A model generated the notes under the pieces. It had not been told where the DNA came from, searched no databases, and worked only from the letters and a program-made list of their open reading frames with translations. Below, piece by piece: positions 10,240 to 19,955 of a stretch of 64,000 nt of DNA. This DNA comes from MR-S7 sp000400995 (GTDB lineage Bacteria > Pseudomonadota > Gammaproteobacteria > Burkholderiales > Burkholderiaceae_C): NCBI RefSeq assembly GCF_045291395.1, contig NZ_CP152342.1, positions 1,240,001 through 1,304,000 of the forward strand. The letters run 5' to 3'. Position 1 is the first letter of the stretch. Each line of letters starts with the position of its first letter. The position numbers were made by a program, and so were the translations under genes.

Positions 10240-13008
10240 TCACTTCCGGAGCGCATCCTTCACCGCGTCCTTCGCATCTTCGATAAGTGGGCTGGCATCT
10301 TCTACGGCCTGCTTGCCCGTCTGCCTCATCAACGAACGTTCGGAGGCCAAGGTGCCGTCGGGAGTTTCCCTGATCTGTGCTTTTTGCTCGAAAGCCTCTT
10401 GGTCAGAGCCTGTGGTTGTCCGAATGCGCCCACCTTCTTCTCGGATGGAATTGCGCACAAAGGATGGAGCGCCAGCGGCAGGAACAGTCGAAGACAGGGA
10501 TCTGTCGAACTGACGCACTTCGGTTTGGTTCGCTCGGTGACGGCCGCTGATATCCGCTCCGATCGCGGGATCTCCTGTGTTGCGTAGGTGCTGTGCACCA
10601 AGATCCCCGAATGTGGTGGGCACGGCGGTTCCATCCGAGAAAACTTGATGGGGACGTAGTGACTGCCGGGCCAGTTCTGCCTCCATGAGGACGCGTGCCG
10701 ATGCACTATTGCCGCCATACTGTTCCGCGTAGCGCCTAAACATCTCAAGGTTGTGCGGGTCCTGGGCGATATCAATCGAGATGGTTTCGCCGCGCTCGTA
10801 GGCGGTCGAGACCCGTTCGGAGAAGGACGTTCGTTCTGAGAGGCTGGCGTCAGCCCGCTCCGAACGCGTAGCGGTTGAGGATAGGCGAGAGGATAGATCC
10901 TGCGCCTCGCGGGCGTCGCTGGAGACGGCATTCACGAAGCTCGTATCGCGGGAGGTCCGGTCGCCGAACTGTTTGAACTCCGCGAACTGGTCAGAACTCA
11001 TGCTACCGAGCACCTTGCGTTCTTCTGAGGAGAGGCCTGAGGTGAAGTTCTTGTCTGCAGTGGCATTCCCTTGGAGGCCAAAGACTGGCGTGTTTATCCC
11101 AAGCCGGCCAGAGGCACCCATCGCGATGCGAGCCACCTGCGCCTGCGTCAAACCAGTGGAGTCCGCCACGCTCTTGCTGATCTGGTCCAGCCGGTTGATC
11201 GTTTCACCGAACTGCTCGAAGCTGCTCGACGTGGAGCCGCTGCTGCTGCGTGACGAGCGCAGCTTCGCGAGGCCCTTGGTGAATGCCTCGGTCAGCACCG
11301 CCGACCGCTCATTGCTGGCTGCCACCGACTCGCTGCGCGCTGCGTCGGCTTGGCGGCTCGCGTCCTGCACGTCCTGTTCGGACACCCGCATGGATACGAC
11401 CCGCGAGGCGAAGCCTTGGTTGCGCAGCAGGCTCATCGCCGTCCGACCCGTGAGGGCGTTGGACGAGAGGGTGTTGCCGGAGAGGTCGTTTTGCCAGCTC
11501 GACATGAAGGCCGATGTGCGGTTCGGCGCGAGCTGCATCTGATCCATCGACACATTGCCCATGGATGTATTGCCCACGGTTGATGCCGAGGTCGATCCCG
11601 AGAGCATGGCCTGCAGCCCTGACAGGCCGCCCACCAGGGCCGTGCCGAAATTCTCCATGCGCTTGAGCGCCGCCCAGGCCACGAAGGGGATGCTGATCGC
11701 CAGGTAGCCCACGATGGCTTCGCCCGAGATCGCGCGCGAGTAGATCACCGAGGAGGTCTGCAGCGCTAGCGCCTTCGCCCCGGTTCCAAGGTCCGCTGCG
11801 GCGGCCAGGTCGTAGGCGGCGTAGATCGAGGCCATGTAGTTCAGGATGGCGTAGAGCGGCGGCCAGAGCTGGATCCAGATCAGGATGGCCGCGTAACCCT
11901 TGAACGCGATCATGGTGTCCCGCCCGCTGGTCAACAGGAGCAACAGTACGAACAGCGGGAACATGGCATAGGTAACGGCCTCGATCACGTTGCGAAACAC
12001 CGGCAGCGCCTGCTCGGCTACCTTGCCGTAGTTCAACCAGGTGGCGTTGATCTGGGCCACGGCCTGTGCCCGCCCCACCGCCAAGACCATGGCCGCAGGG
12101 TCATTGACCTTTTGCCCGACGATCTTGCCGGTGTCCTCGACGGCGTTGAGCATGGCGTTCTGCCGGATGATGTCGGCGGCCGTGGCCGATGCGCTGGCGA
12201 TGCTGTTTTTTGCGTAGGCCTGCTGGATCTGTCCGGCGATCACTGCGGCAGCGGCCGTGGTCGGCAGGGTTGGGTTGAGCTGGAAGGCCAGCCGTCCCTG
12301 GATGCGCTGGATCTGCGCCGGCAGCCGGCCGTTCAGGTTCAGGTAGACGTTCGGGCAGGTATCGACGCCAGCGCTCCCGCCTGTGAGCGTGCTGAAGCGG
12401 GCGGGGTTCGGCGAGGCCATCAGCGCCCACACGTCGTCGGCCGCCGAGAAGGTCGCCGGATCCAGCGTGCCATCGACCAAGTCGTAGGTGGTGCAGTTGT
12501 GGATGAAGTTCACCAGATCGGTTCGGAAGGCTGGATCCTGGAACACCACGTTGCCCGTCTCGCGGATCAGCCGGTTGCCGAACATCAGGCCGTTCTGCTC
12601 GTAGGTCAGCTCGGCGGGCAGCGCGCCGACGCCCGGGATGACCTGGAAGGCCGTCTCGAACAGGCCGGTCAGCGTGTGGCCGATGGTGCTGGTCAGGCTG
12701 CCGAGCACCGCCACTCCGAAGGGTACGTTGTCCACGACCTTGACGGCCGAACTGCCAGTCTTGTCCACGATGCCCACCGTCACTTTGGGCACGATCAGGA
12801 CGCTGAAGACGAGCACCGCGGTGGCGAGCCATTTCCACCCCTGTAACTTTTCGGGCGCAAAGGCGTAGGCGATCAGGGCCGCCACAAACCCGCAGAACGC
12901 CACTGCCGCGACCGCCGAGGCATAGTCACCAGAGGCATGGATGGCCGCTGCCGCGTTGAAGACACCGAACAGGCTGTCCGAGTTCTGGTAGGCGTAGATC
13001 TCCCACAT
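10240..13008 (-). CDS. traG: Conjugative transfer protein TraG (F-type)
   Basis: 922 residues. The N-terminal third has several hydrophobic segments of the TraG_N domain, including YASAVAAVAFCGFVAALIAY and later WIQLWPPLYAILNYMASIY (read in part). The C-terminal half is long, Ser-rich and soluble (DQISKSVADSTGLTQAQVARI). In F-type systems TraG works in pilus assembly and mating-pair stabilisation, and its periplasmic C-terminus in entry exclusion. It is the last gene of the transfer operon. AGAGAGG precedes the start. Confidence 0.92.
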   Translation of the reverse strand: MWEIYAYQNSDSLFGVFNAAAAIHASGDYASAVAAVAFCGFVAALIAYAFAPEKLQGWKWLATAVLVFSVLIVPKVTVGIVDKTGSSAVKVVDNVPFGVAVLGSLTSTIGHTLTGLFETAFQVIPGVGALPAELTYEQNGLMFGNRLIRETGNVVFQDPAFRTDLVNFIHNCTTYDLVDGTLDPATFSAADDVWALMASPNPARFSTLTGGSAGVDTCPNVYLNLNGRLPAQIQRIQGRLAFQLNPTLPTTAAAAVIAGQIQQAYAKNSIASASATAADIIRQNAMLNAVEDTGKIVGQKVNDPAAMVLAVGRAQAVAQINATWLNYGKVAEQALPVFRNVIEAVTYAMFPLFVLLLLLTSGRDTMIAFKGYAAILIWIQLWPPLYAILNYMASIYAAYDLAAAADLGTGAKALALQTSSVIYSRAISGEAIVGYLAISIPFVAWAALKRMENFGTALVGGLSGLQAMLSGSTSASTVGNTSMGNVSMDQMQLAPNRTSAFMSSWQNDLSGNTLSSNALTGRTAMSLLRNQGFASRVVSMRVSEQDVQDASRQADAARSESVAASNERSAVLTEAFTKGLAKLRSSRSSSGSTSSSFEQFGETINRLDQISKSVADSTGLTQAQVARIAMGASGRLGINTPVFGLQGNATADKNFTSGLSSEERKVLGSMSSDQFAEFKQFGDRTSRDTSFVNAVSSDAREAQDLSSRLSSTATRSERADASLSERTSFSERVSTAYERGETISIDIAQDPHNLEMFRRYAEQYGGNSASARVLMEAELARQSLRPHQVFSDGTAVPTTFGDLGAQHLRNTGDPAIGADISGRHRANQTEVRQFDRSLSSTVPAAGAPSFVRNSIREEGGRIRTTTGSDQEAFEQKAQIRETPDGTLASERSLMRQTGKQAVEDASPLIEDAKDAVKDALRK

Positions 13009-13027
13009 GGCGGCCTCTCTTCTGGGC

Positions 13028-14479
13028 CTACCGGGACAGGTAGGCGGCCTGCTGGCCGAGCATGTCCATCACATGCTGCGGCATGCTGGAGCGCAACTGG
13101 CGCTCCAGCTCCTCCAGGTGGCTGGCTGCCGCGCGGAACGAGCCGACCTTCTGGTACAGCAGGCTTTTCTCCTGGGACAGCTGGAGCAGCATCGCCTGCG
13201 CGCGCTGCCGAACCTGGCTTGCCTGCTCGCGTTGGGTCTGTTGCAGCGTGTAGTCCTTGTCCAGGGCTGCCATGCCCAGGCGCAGGTTGCGCTCCAGGAA
13301 CACGTAGGCGTAGTCGGCCGCGATCACGTCGCGGTACTGGCTGATCAGGCTGTCGGCCAGGCCCGAGCCCGGGATGCTGGTGCCGATCGAGAGCATCTTG
13401 TAGACCGGCTCGGTGGTCTGGTTGACGAAACCCACCTCCGCCGAGTTGTTCGGGATAGGCGTGCGAGATGCGATCTTGTCGGCGATGGAGCGCATGAGCG
13501 TTTCCACGCGCGAGGTGAACGGGACGTGGTCGTAGTTGGTGTTCAAGGTCACCGCGTCGCAGTTGGTGTAGTCGTTGCAGCGCAGCAGGTGCTGGACGAC
13601 GTTGCCGCCGCTGCCTGCCGCCTGACCGTAGAGCAACTGGCTGATCGAGGTGAGGGTGGGAGCGACGGGGTCCGGATCGCGGTTCGCTTCTTCCGGGTAA
13701 TAGATGATGGTGCCGACCATGCTCATGATCAGCTCGCGCTCGGCGTCGTCGAGATAGCTGCCGGTGTACTGCAAGGCCTTCCAGGTCAGGTTGCCGACGA
13801 AGGGAGCCTTGTTGCGCAGATTGGCGTCGCCCGAGGAACGCGCGGAAGACAGGATGCTGGAGCGGTCGCTCGAGCAGCGCCGCCGCGCGGCGTCCCGGTC
13901 GCTTTCCATCCCCATTTCGATTGCCAGGTCGGCGCAGGTCTCCTGAGAGCTGTAGCCCACGGCCTCGGCTGCCGTGCTGACGATGGCCTTGGCCGTTTCG
14001 CAGGAGTTGATGCGGGCGTTGTTGATCCAGGTCTCCAGGCCCTTGGCCCACTTGGTCAAACCGCCCAGCAGCGGCGAGACGGCCTCGAGCGCGAGCTGGA
14101 AGGCGATCCCGGGCAGCGCCGCCGTGATGTTCTTGAGGAGGTTTTTGAACTCCTCGGCCGAGATGTGACTGAAGCTGCCGCCGAAGATGTCGATCCCGCC
14201 GCAGCCGGCCTTCGCGCTCGGGAACTGGATGGCCGCGAGCTGATAGACCTTGTTCGGCGAGCGCATCATCAGGTTACCGCCCGTGTAGGTGTTGTAGGTC
14301 TGGCCGCGGAAGGCGCCGGGTGCCGTGTAGTTCCCGATGGCTCCGAGGTTATTGAACATGTCGTTCACTTCGGAATTCAGGTCGCCGGCGCGGCTTGGGA
14401 AGGACACGGCGAGCACGACCAACGCGGTGGCGATGGCGATGGTTTTTCTGGCGGGTGTGACGGGACGGGCGTGTTTCAT
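13028..14479 (-). CDS. traH: Conjugative pilus assembly protein TraH
   Basis: 483 residues with a signal peptide (VVLAVSFPSRAGDL). Then come a Gly/Tyr-rich region, CGGIDIFGGSFSHIS, typical of TraH, and C-terminal coiled-coil segments. TraH acts in the periplasm or outer membrane with TraF, TrbI and TraW during F-pilus extension and retraction. AGGAGG precedes the start. It follows traF by nine bases, in the standard F-type order. Confidence 0.93.
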   Translation of the reverse strand: MKHARPVTPARKTIAIATALVVLAVSFPSRAGDLNSEVNDMFNNLGAIGNYTAPGAFRGQTYNTYTGGNLMMRSPNKVYQLAAIQFPSAKAGCGGIDIFGGSFSHISAEEFKNLLKNITAALPGIAFQLALEAVSPLLGGLTKWAKGLETWINNARINSCETAKAIVSTAAEAVGYSSQETCADLAIEMGMESDRDAARRRCSSDRSSILSSARSSGDANLRNKAPFVGNLTWKALQYTGSYLDDAERELIMSMVGTIIYYPEEANRDPDPVAPTLTSISQLLYGQAAGSGGNVVQHLLRCNDYTNCDAVTLNTNYDHVPFTSRVETLMRSIADKIASRTPIPNNSAEVGFVNQTTEPVYKMLSIGTSIPGSGLADSLISQYRDVIAADYAYVFLERNLRLGMAALDKDYTLQQTQREQASQVRQRAQAMLLQLSQEKSLLYQKVGSFRAAASHLEELERQLRSSMPQHVMDMLGQQAAYLSR

Positions 14480-14488
14480 GTCGGCCTC

Positions 14489-15358
14489 CTAGGGCAATGC
14501 AAGATGCTGGGTCGCGCTGGGAACCATCGCTTCGGTTTGTGGTGACGAGACGATGGCGATGCGTTCTAGCAGCTGCGATTCGGAGAGCACGCCGAAGCCG
14601 ATCGGCGTGATCTTTCCCGTGTAGGGCTGGGCGAGGAACACCGCGGGAACCTGGGTGACCTTGAGCGTGGTGGCGATGCCGTTGTCGGGGCGCGCGTTTG
14701 GAAAGCCCGGCATTGGGCCACCGTCTACGCTCACCGCGACGACCTGGATGCCGTAGCGGGCCTGGAAGGCCGCCAGCACCGGCGCGAAAGCGTGGCAGTA
14801 GGGGCAGTCCGACCTGTAGAAGAAGAACAGCACGTGGTCACGGCCCAGCTCGGTGACGGAGCCGGAACGTTCCTCGCGCTGCTGTTGCTCGAACACTTCC
14901 AGTGCCTTGGCGTTGACCGGTCGCCCCTGCAGGGTCGGGTCGAGCGCAGGCGTGGCCCAGGCCACGCGCTGGGCCACGTCGGCGAAATACGAGGCGCGGT
15001 TCACGACCTGGGATTCGAGCTCCATGTAGCGACGCACGTTGGCCTCGGTGGGCCGCATGATCGCGATGTTGCGGAAGTCCTCCAGTGTCTTCTGAAGCCG
15101 CTCGAACTCGACCAGCTCGGGCGGCCGTGGCGGCGAGGCCACCGGTCGCTGCGCCTGCGGCGTGGGGGCCACTGGCAGGTCCTCGGATTCTGGGTCTTCG
15201 TAGAAGTGCCACCCGCGCCACCGGTCTGACCAGTAGGGTGCGGATGGCGCGAGGGACAGCTCCGGCAGGGTTTCCTGGCCTTGCGCTGCTGCGGCGGCCA
15301 GGCAGGCCAGGATGCCGGTGGCGATGCGGTAAAGAGGATGAGGGTGGCGGCTCCACAT
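14489..15358 (-). CDS. traF: Pilus assembly protein TraF, thioredoxin-fold
   Basis: 289 residues from the ATG at 15358 (MWSRHPHPLYRIATG), with a signal peptide ending AAAAQGQE. The C-terminal half is a thioredoxin fold with an intact CPYC redox motif (SDCPYCHAFAPVL, near residue 185) and a cis-Pro-like VPAVFL. F-plasmid TraF lacks the cysteine pair while relatives in SXT-like systems keep it; here it is kept. It probably helps fold disulfide-rich partners such as TraN, TraU and TraH. The frame is open further upstream but overlaps the next gene. Confidence 0.9.
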   Translation of the reverse strand: MWSRHPHPLYRIATGILACLAAAAAQGQETLPELSLAPSAPYWSDRWRGWHFYEDPESEDLPVAPTPQAQRPVASPPRPPELVEFERLQKTLEDFRNIAIMRPTEANVRRYMELESQVVNRASYFADVAQRVAWATPALDPTLQGRPVNAKALEVFEQQQREERSGSVTELGRDHVLFFFYRSDCPYCHAFAPVLAAFQARYGIQVVAVSVDGGPMPGFPNARPDNGIATTLKVTQVPAVFLAQPYTGKITPIGFGVLSESQLLERIAIVSSPQTEAMVPSATQHLALP

Positions 15359-15368
15359 GGGCAGGCCC

Positions 15369-15761
15369 TCACGACAGCGACTTCGGCGGCAGGCCGTCGA
15401 GGCAGTAGTTGATGCTGAACTCGATCGTCTGTTTCCGGGGGGCGGGGACATCAGGCAGCCGCACGCCTTCCTGCCAGAACAAAACCTTGAGCCTGCTGCA
15501 GCCGGGCTGCTGATAGCGTTTCTCGGTGGACACGTCGATGTAGATCGGCGAGGTCGCCTGGAAATGCCGGGTGATCGCATCCGCCGTCTCGCCGATGAGC
15601 ACGCCATAGGCGGCGCCGGTTGAGGATTGCAACGCGGCGAGCAGGACTGGCCGGGCGTCGGGAACGGGCGTGCGCACAGTGTCAGCGCACTGGGCGGCAT
15701 CGGCCGCGCAGGAGAGGTACAAGAGCGCGGCTACCGCGCGGCATATAGGATTCACTGGCAT
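15369..15761 (-). CDS. Exported protein of unknown function in the tra operon
   Basis: 130 residues from the ATG at 15761, overlapping the traN stop by ten bases. The N-terminus is a signal peptide (AVAALLYLSCAADAAQC). The mature part has GAAYGVLIGETADAITRHF, a RYQQPGCSRLKVLFWQEG segment and three further Cys-containing turns. No known Tra family is recognised. Its position between TraN and TraF suggests a periplasmic part of the mating apparatus. Confidence 0.65.
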   Translation of the reverse strand: MPVNPICRAVAALLYLSCAADAAQCADTVRTPVPDARPVLLAALQSSTGAAYGVLIGETADAITRHFQATSPIYIDVSTEKRYQQPGCSRLKVLFWQEGVRLPDVPAPRKQTIEFSINYCLDGLPPKSLS

Positions 15762-18172
15762 CTTCCCTCGCCGTAGTAGCATTCGTTCACGCGCGCCGCA
15801 TTGCCGCTTTGGATCGCGCTCACGTTGGGCAGGTTGGGTACGATCGACGCGTAGAATTCCGTGAGATCCATCCGCGCGAAATCCAGGCTCTGAAGCTGGG
15901 CGATCGTGAAGCCCGAGCAGTCGGGCGCTTTCGCTGCGCCCCATCCCTTGCCGACCTGCTGCCGGCCCTGTTCGTTGATGATGCGTGCAAGTACGGAGTT
16001 GAAGCAGCACTTGCTCGTCGTGTGCTCGATGCACGAAACGCAATGACCGAACACCCGGATGCACGACGAGCAGTAAGTGCCGATGGTGTGGCACAGCCGT
16101 GCGCCTTCCTTCATGGCGAGTTTCCCTTCTTCCGCATTGCAGGACATCATCGACATCACGGCGTAGATGACCACGGCGATGGCCAGGCTCCACGGGTCGA
16201 AGGCGACGACGATGCTTTGGCCGGAATAGAGCACGGCAGAGCCCGCCGGCAGGGCTGTGCCGTTGATGGCGACCGTCACCCCATAGGTGGTGAAGCTGCC
16301 GGAGAAGCCGCCGCCCAGGAGCAGGGCCTGCATACCCTGGTAGAGGAACTGGCGGTTGCCAGAATTCATGAGCACGTCGAACACCAGCCGCGAGCCGACA
16401 CCGAACATGCTCTGGTTGGTCATGCCCTTGCCGGCCGAATCCGACGCGCAGCAGTTCTTGAGCAGCCGGTCGCGGCAGCTATTCGACTCGCCGCTGAACA
16501 CCCGCAGATTGTCGGTGTCGAGGTAGACACCAGCTTCGCGCGCCGCCTCGAGAAAGGACATCGAGCGCGCGAAGTCGGCGTCGTTCGTATAAGCGGTGCT
16601 GAAGCAGCTACCCGCAACGCAGAACACGTTGGCCGGGCAGTTGGTGGCCGTCACGGCCGAGCCCGCGGCCACCGGGCAGGTATAGCGGTTCTCGGTGACC
16701 TCGCAGGTGCCGGTGGCCGGGTTCGCCTGCTGGCAACTGGTGCCCGCCGGCGTGCAGCCGGCCGCGGCCAGCGGCGCGCACTCGTCGGTGGGCGCGCCAA
16801 ACTGGCAGGACAGTGCCGTCTCGTAGCGCCAGCAGGCCCGGCTGACCTGGGCGCCGTCGACTTCCTTGATCGACGGGCCGTCGACGCAGCGCGCCGCTCC
16901 GATGACGGCGCAGCGACTGTCGGCTTCAAGGCTCGGGCACTGATCATCCCATTGGTCCGATTCGGTGACGGTTGTGTGGGGCCGCTCGTAGGCCAATGTC
17001 ATCTGCGGGATTGATCCGTAGGCGGGATTCAGGCGGAAACCGACCACGGCCCGGCTCGAATGTGTCGTCCAGTAGTAGCCCCGTACCGTTCCAGTGACGT
17101 CGTAGCCGTAGTGTTGCGAAAACCGCTGTGTGGGTGCGTAGCAGGTGGCCTGATCCAGATAGAACGTCTGGCTGTCGCCCGCATCCCCTCCACCCCCGAC
17201 GGTGTAAGTGATGTTGTCGCCGCTCTGTGTCCCGGCGGGGCAGCTGGCATATTCCTCAAGGAATGGTCGCTCGTTCGTGCATGCGTAATCGCCCGCATCG
17301 CCGCCGGAGCCTGTGCAGATCTGTCGGTACTCCTGGGCTATGAAGCCGGTCAGGCGGCAGTTGTCGCCCGTGCAGCGGTTGTTCGCCACCCAGAAGCCGT
17401 TCTGACCGCCACCCCACCACCCGCCAGTTCTCGGCAACTGGGCCACCATCTGCGGGAACACCAGGGCTGTCGTCATGTCCACGTCGAAGAAGGCCAGCGG
17501 CACACCGCCGCTCGTGACCCGGAAATGCTGGGCCGAGGCCGGCAGGTCGGGCTTGCACTGCACGGCCATGGCTGTGCTACCGGAGGCGGCCTGCGCGAAC
17601 CAGTCACCGGGCGAGCAACTGCTGGTGCGCGTTACCGACACGGACAGCGTGCGCGCGCAGGACTGGCCCGTGGTGCCACTGTACTGCCGGCACACGCGGG
17701 TCTCCGTCGCGGGCGTGGCGACGGTGTCAACCTGGCAGCCGCTGTAGTACGAGGCGATGTCTTCCAGCGTCGTCGAGGGATTGCTGGCGATGCGCCGCGC
17801 CGCCAGCACGGCGGGGTCGTAGGGCGAGACGGCCTCACGCGGCGTGTTGGCCGAGGCGCGCGCGCCGAGCAGGGCCTGGCAGGTCGGGTCGTTCGGCGTG
17901 AGCGCGCAGGCCGCGAGCTGGGCGCTCGCCGGCCCCGAGAGGTTGGGCTGCCCGAAGTAGCTGCTCTGCGGCGCCGTCGTGGTATAGCCGGGCACCACCG
18001 ACGAGGCGCTGGACGTGTCGATGGCGCCGCGCGCCACCGGGTTCGCCGCCTGGCCCGCCGCCGTACCCTCCGCGTGCGGGTCGGCGCCGGCGGCTGTCTG
18101 CGTGGCGAGAAAGCTCGCCAACGTGATCCAGACGACGGCTTTGCGCAGCAGGGACACGGCGGTGGTGAGCAT
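15752..18172 (-). CDS. traN: Mating-pair stabilisation protein TraN
   Basis: 806 residues with a signal peptide (ASFLATQTAAGADP) and a very high cysteine content spread over the whole length, for example CFNSV near the end and a cluster around CRDRLLKNCCASDSAG. This is the pattern of TraN, the large outer-membrane adhesin that stabilises contact with recipients. The C-terminal MSFLEAAREAG and CC-containing parts match the TraN family. AGGAGG precedes the ATG. Many disulfides explain the two thioredoxin-fold genes in the operon. Confidence 0.92.
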   Translation of the reverse strand: MLTTAVSLLRKAVVWITLASFLATQTAAGADPHAEGTAAGQAANPVARGAIDTSSASSVVPGYTTTAPQSSYFGQPNLSGPASAQLAACALTPNDPTCQALLGARASANTPREAVSPYDPAVLAARRIASNPSTTLEDIASYYSGCQVDTVATPATETRVCRQYSGTTGQSCARTLSVSVTRTSSCSPGDWFAQAASGSTAMAVQCKPDLPASAQHFRVTSGGVPLAFFDVDMTTALVFPQMVAQLPRTGGWWGGGQNGFWVANNRCTGDNCRLTGFIAQEYRQICTGSGGDAGDYACTNERPFLEEYASCPAGTQSGDNITYTVGGGGDAGDSQTFYLDQATCYAPTQRFSQHYGYDVTGTVRGYYWTTHSSRAVVGFRLNPAYGSIPQMTLAYERPHTTVTESDQWDDQCPSLEADSRCAVIGAARCVDGPSIKEVDGAQVSRACWRYETALSCQFGAPTDECAPLAAAGCTPAGTSCQQANPATGTCEVTENRYTCPVAAGSAVTATNCPANVFCVAGSCFSTAYTNDADFARSMSFLEAAREAGVYLDTDNLRVFSGESNSCRDRLLKNCCASDSAGKGMTNQSMFGVGSRLVFDVLMNSGNRQFLYQGMQALLLGGGFSGSFTTYGVTVAINGTALPAGSAVLYSGQSIVVAFDPWSLAIAVVIYAVMSMMSCNAEEGKLAMKEGARLCHTIGTYCSSCIRVFGHCVSCIEHTTSKCCFNSVLARIINEQGRQQVGKGWGAAKAPDCSGFTIAQLQSLDFARMDLTEFYASIVPNLPNVSAIQSGNAARVNECYYGEGRCQ

Positions 18173-18181
18173 GCAGGCCTC

Positions 18182-18943
18182 CTAGTTCCTCAAGCGCGCC
18201 AGGAAGGTGTCCACATCGGCGCGAAACGCCGGCGCGGCGCGCTGCATGTGGTCGAGCGCGTAGTCCAGGCTCACATCCCCGGCCGTCAGCAGGAATGCCT
18301 CCGGTGGCGCGCAACTGCCCGCAGCGCAGGAGACGGGGCGTGTGCCGTCGCGCACCAGGACGAAACTGGGCACGCGTGAGATAGCGAAGCGGTCAAAAGC
18401 CTGGGGATCTACCTGCACAGCGACGTTGCGTTGTCCGATCAGGGCCTGGACTTGGGCCACGGTCTCGCGCAACGATCCGCTGGCGAACCCGCGCAGCATG
18501 ACCGAGGCGCGCGCGCGTTCGGCTTGGGCGATCAGGCGCTGCAGCGTGGGCCGGGGCATCGAGAGGCTGATGAACACGAACAGGCCAGGGCCGCTGGCCA
18601 GCCCCTGGGCGGCGTCCATCGCGTCGGCCTGCGAGGCGTAGCCACGCGCCAGCGCCTCGAGGTCGATCGGCGTGGACGTCACCGGCTGCGGAAGGGCGTC
18701 GATGCGTGGGGCGGGCGGTACTGCCTGCATCTCGACATCCGGGGGCGTGCGGTGTTTCCGACGGGCTTCCTCGATGTCCCGGTCGGTGATGGTCGGCTGC
18801 TCGCGGCGTACGCGCTCGATGTCGGCCTCCGTGATGTTCGGGGGGCTGGAAACGCCAGTTGCGCATGCCGCGTGCGCGGCTACACCGGCCAGCAGGAGCG
18901 CGAGCATGCTTCGAAGGATGAAAGGGAGGTCAGTAGCCGACAC
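18182..18943 (-). CDS. trbC: Pilin assembly protein TrbC (F-type)
   Basis: 253 residues. An N-terminal signal peptide (LRSMLALLLAGVAAHA) is followed by a charged linker and the TrbC_Ftype domain: LFVFISLSMPRPTLQRLIAQ, MLRGFASGSLRETV, VDPQAFDRFAISRVPSFVL. The last part is thioredoxin-like but has no CXXC. The GTG at 18943 overlaps the traU stop; an internal ATG at 18907 is an alternative start just before the hydrophobic core. Confidence 0.9.
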   Translation of the reverse strand: MSATDLPFILRSMLALLLAGVAAHAACATGVSSPPNITEADIERVRREQPTITDRDIEEARRKHRTPPDVEMQAVPPAPRIDALPQPVTSTPIDLEALARGYASQADAMDAAQGLASGPGLFVFISLSMPRPTLQRLIAQAERARASVMLRGFASGSLRETVAQVQALIGQRNVAVQVDPQAFDRFAISRVPSFVLVRDGTRPVSCAAGSCAPPEAFLLTAGDVSLDYALDHMQRAAPAFRADVDTFLARLRN

Positions 18944-19955
18944 AGCAGTTCCTTTTTCTGAACAACATGAAGGCGAAGTCCTCGCCGCGCACCGGGTATT
19001 CCTTGCCGGCGCCCCAGGAGATGGTCTGGCGGCCGAACGGCTGGCAGCACTTGCCGGCTTCTTTCTCGGTCGCGGGGATCGGGTACGTGAGCTGGGTCTT
19101 GTAGGCGGACTTGTCCATGACCGGCTCGAAGTACGGCCCGCACAGCCCGGCTTGGCCGTGCCAGCCCCAGGCGATCAGCTCGCGGTGCATCTTGGCGGTC
19201 AGGCGCTGGGCCATCAGCGCCGCCGTGCGCACGCCGCCGAGGTGGTAGGGCACGTGGCCGTTCATCGGGTACAGGCCGCCCTGACATCCCGCGCACCAGA
19301 ACATTTCCCGGATCCCGAAACCCAACGAGGCGGCCACGCAGTCGGCTGCGCAGGCGGCGATGGCCACGGGGTTGGCGAACAACACGGCGTCCGGGTTGAG
19401 GATCAGCGTGAGTTCGTCGTCGGCCCAGAGCGGATCGACCTCGGTCAGGTAGGCCAGGTCAAAGGAGCCTTTCTCCAGGCAGGGAAAGTCGGTGACGACC
19501 TCCAGGTAATAGAGGACTGGGTTGATGTAGAAATGGGCTTGGTAGAAGCTGCCGCCGTCGCCGTCCCCTTCGGGCTGGGTGAAGCGGGCGGCCTCGGGCG
19601 CGGGCAGACCGGGGTCGAGATCGACGCCGCCGAGCGAGGTGAGGCAGAAGGGCTTGCGCACCGCCTCGACGTGGCGTGCGGGCTCCCAGAAGCCGATCGA
19701 CAGCCCGATGACAGGGTTGACGCCGCAGGTGCACAGTGGACTCGACGGGTTGTCGATGTCCTCCTGGCCGCCGAAGTTGCCGATGCGCGCGCCGCCGATG
19801 CTGATGGGCAGGATGCAGCTCCAGCAGATATCCGTGATCGGGTTCGGGAACTTGCCGGTGCAGGTTGCGGCGCCTGCAGCGAAGGCTGCAGGGGCCACCG
19901 ACAGGAGAAGCGCGGCCAGCATGCCAGCCAGAAAGGTGCGAAGGTGGCGGCTCAT
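18930..19955 (-). CDS. traU: Conjugative transfer protein TraU
   Basis: 341 residues with a signal peptide (LLLSVAPAAFAAGA). The TraU signature is clear: FPNPITDICWSCILPISI, then CTCGVNPVIGLSIGFWEP and many conserved Cys, ending in RNCCVGY. TraU is periplasmic and needed for pilus assembly and DNA transfer in F-type systems. The start overlaps the traW stop as ATGA. Confidence 0.95.
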   Translation of the reverse strand: MSRHLRTFLAGMLAALLLSVAPAAFAAGAATCTGKFPNPITDICWSCILPISIGGARIGNFGGQEDIDNPSSPLCTCGVNPVIGLSIGFWEPARHVEAVRKPFCLTSLGGVDLDPGLPAPEAARFTQPEGDGDGGSFYQAHFYINPVLYYLEVVTDFPCLEKGSFDLAYLTEVDPLWADDELTLILNPDAVLFANPVAIAACAADCVAASLGFGIREMFWCAGCQGGLYPMNGHVPYHLGGVRTAALMAQRLTAKMHRELIAWGWHGQAGLCGPYFEPVMDKSAYKTQLTYPIPATEKEAGKCCQPFGRQTISWGAGKEYPVRGEDFAFMLFRKRNCCVGY